A stretch of DNA of 6,191 nucleotides from assembly GCA_023457875.1 (NCBI GenBank), contig JAEXBC010000428.1, forward strand, positions 1 to 6,191. Direction: 5' to 3'. The notes below the pieces were generated by a model. That model was not told the DNA's origin, did not search any database, and saw only the letters and a list, made by a program, of their open reading frames with translations. Positions within the stretch are counted from its first letter, which is position 1; each line of letters begins with the position of its first letter. The stretch is from Bacillota bacterium (GTDB taxonomy: Bacteria; Bacillota; Clostridia; Lachnospirales; Cellulosilyticaceae). Positions 1-5,053 of this stretch are shown here, in pieces. A program made the position numbers and the translations under genes.

Positions 1-41
1 GTATATTATATATAATATAGGCAATTAAGATATAAAAGCTC
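1..41 (+). promoter_or_regulatory. Promoter-like segment, copy 1, upstream of the small membrane protein gene
   Basis: A TATAAT -10 box lies at 11-16 inside an AT run, followed by the block CAATTAAGATATAA at 22-35. Positions 7-35 match 381-409 at 26 of 29 bases, at a constant offset of 374; the mismatches are at 18, 21 and 27. With one single-base gap the similarity reaches the window edge at position 1, and with a 2-base gap it continues weakly to about 41. The start codon follows about 36 bases after the repeat. The -35 region lies outside the window, so the promoter call is inferred from the -10 box, the position and the recurrence in front of the ABC operon. Confidence 0.5.
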
Positions 42-58
42 ATTATATCTATTTTAAG

Positions 59-64
59 AAAGGG
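59..64 (+). promoter_or_regulatory. Ribosome binding site that selects ATG 72
   Basis: AAAGGG at 59-64 leaves 7 bases before ATG 72, but only 1 base before the in-frame TTG at 66. The ATG is therefore the likelier start. Confidence 0.6.
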
Positions 65-71
65 ATTGAAA

Positions 72-287
72 ATGGAAAATATTAAAAAAATAAGTCTAGC
101 AATCATTTTACTTATTGCTTTAACATTATGTGCAACAGCTGTAATGAAGCTGTTTGATTTATTATTAGGGCTAGAATATGAAAACCTCTGGACGATAGGA
201 TTTAAAGTAGGATTTCTTGCATGGATGCTTCTTATTGCAGCCAAACTAATTCAAAATGTACGATGTAAAAGAGAAAAAGCAAAATAA
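72..287 (+). CDS. Small two-helix membrane protein, function unknown
   Basis: A 71-residue protein that I do not assign to a named family. Two hydrophobic stretches, about residues 7-31 and 41-61, are separated by a short acidic turn (E35, E37). The N-terminus carries K5 and K6, and the C-terminus is strongly basic (R64, K66, R67, K69, K71). By the positive-inside rule both ends should be cytoplasmic, giving a hairpin in the membrane. ATG 72 is preferred over the in-frame TTG at 66 because of the AAAGGG spacing. The gene is followed by 163 non-coding bases and then the ABC exporter operon, and a nearly identical promoter-like segment precedes both. Co-regulation with the exporter is thus plausible, as an accessory or regulatory membrane peptide, but this is inference. 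The size, real Shine-Dalgarno and coherent topology make a genuine gene likely. Confidence 0.7.
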   Translation: MENIKKISLAIILLIALTLCATAVMKLFDLLLGLEYENLWTIGFKVGFLAWMLLIAAKLIQNVRCKREKAK

Positions 288-358
288 ATCGAGAGGTTCC
301 CTTTCTGCGTGGCACAAAAAAAATATAAGCACATTTGAAAGGTTAATTAATTCTTAAG

Positions 359-414
359 TTTAGAAATAAATGTCAGTATTTATATATAATAAAGACAATT
401 GAGATATAAGCACA
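359..414 (+). promoter_or_regulatory. Probable promoter of the ABC exporter operon, carrying copy 2 of the segment
   Basis: A -10 TATAAT is seen at 385-390 in the run TATATATAAT (381-390), which is identical to 7-16. It is followed by CAATTGAGATATAA at 396-409. The best -35 is a poor TTTAGA at 359-364, which is 18 bases before the overlapping -10 TATATA (383-388) or 20 before TATAAT. A weak -35 beside a strong -10 suggests activator dependence, though the reading of the -35 is uncertain. The ATPase start codon is about 41 bases downstream of the repeat. Confidence 0.5.
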
Positions 415-435
415 CAAAATAAATGAGTCAACAGT

Positions 436-441
436 AGGGGG
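436..441 (+). promoter_or_regulatory. G-run ribosome binding site of the ABC ATPase gene
   Basis: AGGGGG lies 9 bases before ATG 451. An ATG at 444 is in another frame and stops after six codons, so 451 is the start. Similar G-runs precede the genes starting at 3807 (minus strand) and 3993. Confidence 0.6.
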
Positions 442-450
442 TAATGGAGA

Positions 451-1269
451 ATGGAAGATCGTAAGATAGTAGAAGTCTCTCATCTGTTCAAAAGCTTCAC
501 ACGAACCGTGAAGGATGAAACGGATAAAAACAGTAAGGGTAATAGGCTTGCTAAGCTTAAAACGAAGAAGGAAGACTTTCTAGCAGTTAATGATATTAGT
601 TTTTCAGTGGGTAAGGGAGAGATTTATGGCATACTAGGGCCTAATGGAGCAGGAAAGACCACTTTACTGCGTATTTTAGGGGGCATTTTGACGCCTACAA
701 GTGGCAGTGTACATATGATGGACTACGATTATAGCGTAGATAAAGAAAAAGCAAAGAAGAAAATAGGTTATTTATCAGGCAATACAAAGCTTTATGGCAG
801 GTTATCACCTCGGGAATTATTTAAGACCTTTGGCGCCTTATATGAGATGAGCAAGGAAGAAATTGAACAAGCTATTGAAGAGGTAACGAAAGTTATGAAC
901 CTAGGAGAATTCATAGATAATCGTATAGAGAATCTTTCCACGGGACAAACCCAAAGAACCTCTATTGCCAGATGTCTTATTCATTCACCAGAGGTATATA
1001 TTCTCGATGAACCTACCTTGGGCTTAGATGTATTAAGTAGTCAGGATATTATTGAGTTTATGAAGGAACAAAGAAAGCTAGACAAGACAGTCCTTTACTC
1101 CACCCATTACATGGAGGAGGCGGAGAGTCTATGCGATCACATTCTTATGATTCATCAAGGTGGTATTATCGCATCAGGCACACCAGCTAGCTTAAAGGAA
1201 GAGACCAACACCGATAATTTAAGAGATGTATTCATTCACTTTGCAAAGGAAAGGGGTGAGCTTTCATGA
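451..1269 (+). CDS. ABC transporter ATP-binding protein, NatA-like
   Basis: This is the nucleotide-binding subunit of an ABC-2 type exporter: it hydrolyses ATP on the cytoplasmic face to drive the permease encoded next. The protein has 272 residues. Visible motifs are Walker A GPNGAGKTT (63-71), signature LSTGQ (162-166), Walker B VYILDEP (182-188), D-loop GLD (191-193) and H-loop His219 in STH. The Q-loop region, GYLSGNTKLYGRLS (106-119), lacks the usual glutamine; I recall the same feature in NatA-type ATPases. A charged, Lys-rich insert of about 25 residues (18-42) lies between the first strand (KSF, A-loop area) and the strand beginning FLAVNDISF. The gene overlaps the permease gene by 4 bases (ATGA), so the two are translationally coupled. 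The substrate cannot be read from the sequence: Na+ (as for NatAB), drugs or peptides are all possible. Family assignment is secure; the NatA label is by resemblance. Confidence 0.93.
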   Translation: MEDRKIVEVSHLFKSFTRTVKDETDKNSKGNRLAKLKTKKEDFLAVNDISFSVGKGEIYGILGPNGAGKTTLLRILGGILTPTSGSVHMMDYDYSVDKEKAKKKIGYLSGNTKLYGRLSPRELFKTFGALYEMSKEEIEQAIEEVTKVMNLGEFIDNRIENLSTGQTQRTSIARCLIHSPEVYILDEPTLGLDVLSSQDIIEFMKEQRKLDKTVLYSTHYMEEAESLCDHILMIHQGGIIASGTPASLKEETNTDNLRDVFIHFAKERGELS

Positions 1270-3314
1270 GGATAAACATCGTTAAGACGATTTTCAAAAA
1301 AGAAATGATAGATATACTGCGAGACAAAAAAACATTGTTTATGACAGTGATCTTGCCTATTGTGATGTATCCCTTATTGATTATTTTAGCAACCTATGTA
1401 ATCAGTACTACTTCCACCAGTATGGATGAAAAGGAGTTAAGCATTGCCTTTAGCAAGGCCCCCAATAAGCAAATTATGGAGAAAATAGATGCCCTTACCC
1501 TTGAGGAAGGCAGACTCAAGATTGTAGAGGTAGAAGACTATAAAACAGCTATCAATGAGAAGGAAATTGCAGCTTATGTTGAGATTCAGTCTGAAGGGGA
1601 AAATGAAAGCTATAAAATTTACATGAATTCCTCAATAGATGATGGGACAGAGGCAACAGAAAGAATAGAGGATCTTTTAGAGGAATATAAAGAGGAGCTC
1701 GTTAAAGCGGGTATAGAAGAACAAGGCTTAGATAGTAAGGCTATTCTAGAGCCGATTAACTATAAGGTTATTAATATAGCAGAAAATGAGGAGCAGGTGG
1801 GCTATTTATTAGGAACCATCTTGCCATTCATTTTAATCATAGGCATACTCTCTGGTGCCATTTACCCAGCGATAGATGTAATGGCGGGTGAAAAAGAAAG
1901 AGGAACGCTTGAAACCCTCTTGACGATGCCTATTTCTAACTTAGAGCTTGTGATGGGCAAATATTTAGCGGTTTCACTGAGCGCCATTGTTTCGGCCCTT
2001 TTGAGTGTCATCTCTATTTTACTGAGTGTCGTATTTATGGTTTTAAGCATGGGTGAAGTCATAGAAGAAAGCAACTTCTCCTTAGATGTTACGCAGCTCA
2101 TACTGCCTTTACTTATTACCTTTGTATGTATTTGTATTTTTACCATGATTATTTCTGCCATTAGTATGTGTATCTGTTCCCTTGCGAAAAGCTTCAAAGA
2201 AGCACAAAATGCCACGACGCCAGTTATGCTCATTGCAATGATTTTGGCCTATAGTTCTATGATTCCTAATATAGAATTAAATAGCACGACTGCAAGTATA
2301 CCTGTAGTTAATGTGGTACTTCTTATTAAGAGTGTACTGACATTTAGGTATGATATTTCATTAATGGCAATCGTATTGGTTTCAAATATTATCTTTGTAC
2401 TCATTTCAATTTGGTTATTATCTAAATTATTTAATTCAGAAGAAGTATTATTTGGCAATGGAAAAGGTTTTTCTTTCTTAGAAAGGCGTAGCAATATTAA
2501 AAAAGGAACCCTGCCTTCACTCAGTGATGGTGTAGTGATTTATTCCGTGGCATTGTTACTCCTTATTTACGTTGGCTCATATGTTCAAGTGAAATTTGGT
2601 ATGTTAGGCATTGTCGCATCCCAGATTCTCTTAGTCAGCATCCCATTATTGGTGTGCATCTATATTAAGACAGATTTTAAACGCGTCTTTTCTTTAAAAT
2701 TGCCTTCTATTAAACATCTTTTTGGTGGCGTTTGTATATGGGTAGGAACCTTTATCTTCGTGATGATTATTACCAATGTGCTTCTTTACTGGTTCCCAGA
2801 AAATGAGGAGGTTGTCACCAGGCTTCAGGAGGCACTGTATGCGAAGGAGAATTTGTTTTTTAATCTTGCGGTAATCGCCCTCACCCCAGCAATATGTGAG
2901 GAAGTATTGTTTAGAGGATTTATTTTCACTTGTTTTAAAGGAGAAAAGGCCTATACACGAGGCATTATCATTAGCGGTATCTTATTTGGATTAATGCACA
3001 TTGATTTTATTAGACTTATTCCAACGACTTGCTTAGGAATAGTTATTGCCTATGCCGTTTATAAATCCGGTTCTATTTTTGTAGGTATGTTGATGCACTT
3101 TTTAAACAACGGTATAGCTGTGTTATGTATGCATTATCCAGATTGGCAGTTTGCAGATTTTATTAATAGTAGTGATTTCTTTTCAGCTAAGACGCAGTTA
3201 AGCAGCGTGGCGTTATTAGTAGGACTTATGCTTGCTTTCATGCTAATAGGCATTTGGCTTCTAAGAGGAAAAAAGAAAGATATCAATAAGGATAATGCAA
3301 ATCTCACGACTTAG
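1266..3314 (+). CDS. ABC-2 permease fused to a CPBP intramembrane metalloprotease
   Basis: A 682-residue membrane protein with two modules. Residues 1 to about 395 are a NatB-like ABC-2 permease: a first helix (24-47), a large charged extracytoplasmic loop (about 48-176), then a membrane domain opened by the characteristic GEKERGTLETLL segment (208-219), with further helices to about 388. NatB-type permeases are near 390-400 residues alone. After a linker (about 390-420) comes a second multi-helix module with all three CPBP (CAAX protease/Abi, PF02517) motifs: EExxxR as E545, E546 and R550; FxxxH as F574 and H578; HxxxN as H611 and N615. These are the proposed metal-binding and catalytic residues, so the protease looks intact. 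The last helix (about 645-666) ends in a basic cytoplasmic tail. The start is fixed by AGGGGTGAG upstream and the ATGA overlap with the ATPase gene. The substrate is unknown. CPBP proteins act in prenyl-protein processing, bacteriocin maturation or immunity; which applies here is inference. I believe this fusion recurs in other Firmicutes. Confidence 0.92.
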   Translation: MRINIVKTIFKKEMIDILRDKKTLFMTVILPIVMYPLLIILATYVISTTSTSMDEKELSIAFSKAPNKQIMEKIDALTLEEGRLKIVEVEDYKTAINEKEIAAYVEIQSEGENESYKIYMNSSIDDGTEATERIEDLLEEYKEELVKAGIEEQGLDSKAILEPINYKVINIAENEEQVGYLLGTILPFILIIGILSGAIYPAIDVMAGEKERGTLETLLTMPISNLELVMGKYLAVSLSAIVSALLSVISILLSVVFMVLSMGEVIEESNFSLDVTQLILPLLITFVCICIFTMIISAISMCICSLAKSFKEAQNATTPVMLIAMILAYSSMIPNIELNSTTASIPVVNVVLLIKSVLTFRYDISLMAIVLVSNIIFVLISIWLLSKLFNSEEVLFGNGKGFSFLERRSNIKKGTLPSLSDGVVIYSVALLLLIYVGSYVQVKFGMLGIVASQILLVSIPLLVCIYIKTDFKRVFSLKLPSIKHLFGGVCIWVGTFIFVMIITNVLLYWFPENEEVVTRLQEALYAKENLFFNLAVIALTPAICEEVLFRGFIFTCFKGEKAYTRGIIISGILFGLMHIDFIRLIPTTCLGIVIAYAVYKSGSIFVGMLMHFLNNGIAVLCMHYPDWQFADFINSSDFFSAKTQLSSVALLVGLMLAFMLIGIWLLRGKKKDINKDNANLTT

Positions 3315-3321
3315 TATGGTG

Positions 3322-3807
3322 TTATGTGATTAATTTCCCTAAGATAGGAGCGCTCGTTAATGCTTCAATAAAATCTTTTTTTGAATGCTCTAGTAGGTAA
3401 TCCTGAAGTGTTAGGGTGGAGAGGGGCATACTCATAGACAAGGAAGAGGCATTAAAACTATGGGATACGTCTATAATATATTGCTGAATGGCTAAATAAT
3501 AGGGTGTGCCCTTTTCGCCATTATAATCTAGATGAAGCTCCTCTAAGGTAAACACTCTCTTGGGACAGGTATAGACATTCAGTGGAACGACACTAAGAAG
3601 TAAGGGGATAAGCTGATTGAAGGGTAAATGATACAATGGGCCAGAGGTTTCTACTAAGCATAATAACAGCCAGAGCTTAAATTGTGTTTTCAGTAGATTA
3701 AATTCTCCAGAACAAGCTTCTTTTGAGTAATTAGATACTTGATCAAGTAAGCTCTGCATTTCTTGAATATGAGAAACGATAGCGTTGATTGTAGCCGTGA
3801 TATTCAT
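3322..3807 (-). CDS. Uncharacterised 161-residue protein, probably cytoplasmic
   Basis: I do not recognise this protein. It starts MNITATINAIVSHIQ and has 161 residues. The frame is open a further 30 codons upstream (an ATG at 3897), but GGGGGG at 3813-3818 lies 5 bases before ATG 3807 and fixes the shorter start. There is no signal peptide. A helical N-terminal part (about 1-30) with heptad-like hydrophobics is followed by a hydrophobic stretch (about 44-75, LWLLLCLVE then LIPLLLSVVPL) that includes prolines and polar residues, and is more like a buried helical core than clean membrane spans. The C-terminal half is mixed, with an acidic patch (E89-D94). Cysteines at 32, 50 and 81 form no CxxC motif. 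The gene is convergent with the ABC operon across 7 bases and divergent from the zinc-ribbon gene. The correctly placed Shine-Dalgarno and full use of the gap support a real gene; its function is open. Confidence 0.72.
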   Translation of the reverse strand: MNITATINAIVSHIQEMQSLLDQVSNYSKEACSGEFNLLKTQFKLWLLLCLVETSGPLYHLPFNQLIPLLLSVVPLNVYTCPKRVFTLEELHLDYNGEKGTPYYLAIQQYIIDVSHSFNASSLSMSMPLSTLTLQDYLLEHSKKDFIEALTSAPILGKLIT

Positions 3808-3812
3808 TTTTA

Positions 3813-3818
3813 CCCCCC
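3813..3818 (-). promoter_or_regulatory. G-run ribosome binding site that decides the start of the 161-residue gene
   Basis: Read on the minus strand this is GGGGGGTAAAAATG, a 5-base spacing to the start codon at 3807. No comparable site precedes the upstream in-frame ATG at 3897. Confidence 0.65.
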
Positions 3819-3839
3819 GTAATAAAAAGAACTTGATAT

Positions 3840-3860
3840 AATATATTCTTCTATGAAGAA
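3840..3860 (-). promoter_or_regulatory. Possible -10 box with adjoining perfect 6-bp inverted repeat
   Basis: On the minus strand TATATT (3840-3845) could serve as a -10 box for the 161-residue gene. Directly upstream of it, TTCTTC (3846-3851) and GAAGAA (3855-3860) form a perfect inverted repeat with a 3-base centre. This would fall in the -35/-10 spacer, a usual operator position. I see no good -35 hexamer, so this is a weak call. Confidence 0.3.
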
Positions 3861-3910
3861 AAGCATACCCCAACGTGGACGATTTATCATAGAACATCGT
3901 TAATTACTGC

Positions 3911-3946
3911 ATAAATATTGAATAAATATTGTGTTTGTGTAATAAT
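3911..3946 (+). promoter_or_regulatory. Promoter of the zinc-ribbon / stalk-protein transcript
   Basis: The -35 TTGAAT (3918-3923), a 17-base spacer and an extended -10 (TGT then AATAAT at 3941-3946) form a good sigma-A type promoter, 46 bases upstream of the start codon at 3993. A perfect 10-base direct repeat, ATAAATATTG at 3911-3920 and 3922-3931, overlaps the -35 with an 11-base period, so a protein bound there would contact one face of the helix. Confidence 0.55.
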
Positions 3947-3980
3947 TTTATTCAAGGTACATTGACAGGATTAGGACGTA

Positions 3981-3987
3981 AGGGGGG
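3981..3987 (+). promoter_or_regulatory. G-run ribosome binding site that favours ATG 3993 over ATG 3990
   Basis: AGGGGGG ends 2 bases before ATG 3990 and 5 bases before ATG 3993. The 5-base spacing equals that of the divergent gene, so 3993 is the likelier start. Confidence 0.6.
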
Positions 3988-3992
3988 ATATG

Positions 3993-5012
3993 ATGAATTG
4001 TACACAATGTGGCGCACCAATAGAGGAGAATAGCGGTTTTTGTGATCAATGTGGTGCTAAAGTAGAGCGAATAAAAGAAGAACAGGAGATGGCAGGTCAA
4101 CAAGTAGTCGTGCCTCAAGAAGAAAGTCCAAGTGTGACAGCACCAGCAAATGAGGCTACACATAAAAGTATAATGCCTACCCAAAAGATGCATGAAGACC
4201 TTATACTTGAAGAGGCGATACATAGAGAGAATCGGCATAAGAGAGAGAATATCCAGATGTTTATGCAGCCTGCAAGTAAGTATGCCTTAAAAGATAAGAC
4301 CCAGCAGGCCAGAAGCTATGCTATAGTAGAGGAGCAAAATGAGCTTCGGCTATTTATGAGCATTATCATTGCCATACTTAAGAATCCTTTGATAAGCAGT
4401 GAAGAACTAAAAGAGAGCGTGAAAAAAAGCTATATGCTCTTCTATACACTTATTTTAGTGATTATGAGTGGCTGTACCACCTTTATCACTTATAAACTGG
4501 CATCAGGAAACTTCTTAAAGGGAATGTTTAGTTTAACAACCCAATTAGGTGCTTATTTTGAACTTGAACCCATTCTCGAAGACCTTCAAGCTTCACCCTT
4601 TATACAAGAGGCTGGAGTAAAGGTGTTTAGTTATGTGGTTTTATCTCACGCTATTTTGATGGTATTAATGCTAGCTATCCTGTTATTAATCGCTAAAGTA
4701 AATGGTAATGTAGAGATGAGCTGGCACAAGGGTATGCTGGTATTTATTGTGGTGCTCACTGTATTATGTGCTGGCAAGCTAGGGGTATTAGCAATGACTT
4801 TAATCAGTGGAACACTTGGTTTTTATTTTTATCTCCTGATGATGCTTACAGTATTGGTTATTACAGTGCTTCAATTTGTTAACCTATTAGATGAAGTGGC
4901 ATTTGGAATATATGTGGTCCCTTTAGTTTATCTTGTAAGTGCATTTATTAGGAATAAGGTAATTATGGAAATCATCAAAATGAGCTTAAGCAAATACATT
5001 TACATGGGTTAA
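3993..5012 (+). CDS. Zinc-ribbon protein with about five C-terminal membrane helices
   Basis: A 339-residue protein (340 if ATG 3990 is used). Residues 3-20 form a short zinc ribbon, CxxC-x10-CxxC (C3, C6, C17, C20), of the kind found at the N-terminus of many Firmicute membrane proteins, where it presumably binds one structural zinc in the cytoplasm. A polar, Glu/Gln/Lys-rich linker with little predicted structure runs to about residue 110. An amphipathic stretch (about 117-135) precedes probable membrane helices near 147-167, 212-235, 248-270, 275-297 and 302-319. The segment between the first two helices (about 168-211) is probably extracytoplasmic. No catalytic motif is seen. The overall shape, a soluble N-terminus plus a five-helix membrane domain, resembles Yip1-like or related uncharacterised families, but I cannot assign one. 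The gene is 41 bases upstream of the secreted stalk protein gene and likely co-transcribed with it. Confidence 0.82.
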   Translation: MNCTQCGAPIEENSGFCDQCGAKVERIKEEQEMAGQQVVVPQEESPSVTAPANEATHKSIMPTQKMHEDLILEEAIHRENRHKRENIQMFMQPASKYALKDKTQQARSYAIVEEQNELRLFMSIIIAILKNPLISSEELKESVKKSYMLFYTLILVIMSGCTTFITYKLASGNFLKGMFSLTTQLGAYFELEPILEDLQASPFIQEAGVKVFSYVVLSHAILMVLMLAILLLIAKVNGNVEMSWHKGMLVFIVVLTVLCAGKLGVLAMTLISGTLGFYFYLLMMLTVLVITVLQFVNLLDEVAFGIYVVPLVYLVSAFIRNKVIMEIIKMSLSKYIYMG

Positions 5013-5030
5013 TCAATCCCAAATGTATTT
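4992..5030 (+). other. Hairpin spanning the stop codon of the zinc-ribbon gene
   Basis: The arms AAATACATTT (4992-5001) and AAATGTATTT (5021-5030) are perfect 10-base complements. Inside, after a 4-base bulge (ACAT), GGG (5006-5008) can pair with CCC (5018-5020), leaving a loop that contains the TAA stop (5010-5012). No T-run follows, so it is not a standard intrinsic terminator. The ribosome binding site of the next gene (AGGAGG, 5041-5046) lies 10 bases downstream. A role in transcript processing, stability or setting the ratio of the two proteins is inference. Confidence 0.55.
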
Positions 5031-5053
5031 CCAGGGAAATAGGAGGCGTATTA

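Larger units (their letters stand above)
288..450 (+). other. Non-coding spacer between the small membrane protein gene and the ABC operon
   Basis: There is no credible ORF here. A weak stem (GAGAGG with CCTTTC around positions 291-305, TTC loop, one G-T pair) follows the small gene, but no T-run comes after it, so it is not a convincing terminator. The remainder is AT-rich and ends in the promoter-like segment described separately. Confidence 0.6.

Noticed and set aside
291..305. Possible terminator after the small membrane protein gene
   Set aside because: The stem is short, has a G-T pair and a 3-base loop, and is not followed by a T-run.
444..464. Six-codon leader frame overlapping the ATPase start (ATG 444)
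   Set aside because: The same G-run is only 2 bases away and the peptide ends within the first codons of the ATPase gene. It is probably incidental.
1862..2494. Minus-strand open frames inside the permease gene
   Set aside because: They are shadows of a strongly supported coding sequence, with no ribosome binding sites and no domain signal.
3347..3354. Palindrome GAGCGCTC near the convergent junction, considered as a bidirectional terminator
   Set aside because: It is only 8 bases with no room for a loop, has no T-runs, and lies inside the coding sequence of the 161-residue protein.
3808..3897. A 30-codon N-terminal extension of the minus-strand protein (ATG at 3897)
   Set aside because: It has no ribosome binding site, and the G-run site lies 5 bases before the internal ATG at 3807. 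The extension also runs through the probable promoter.
3948..4238. Minus-strand open frame over the zinc-ribbon gene start
   Set aside because: It lies opposite a clear CxxC zinc-ribbon coding sequence and its promoter; the Cys/Tyr/His-rich translation is typical of an antisense shadow.
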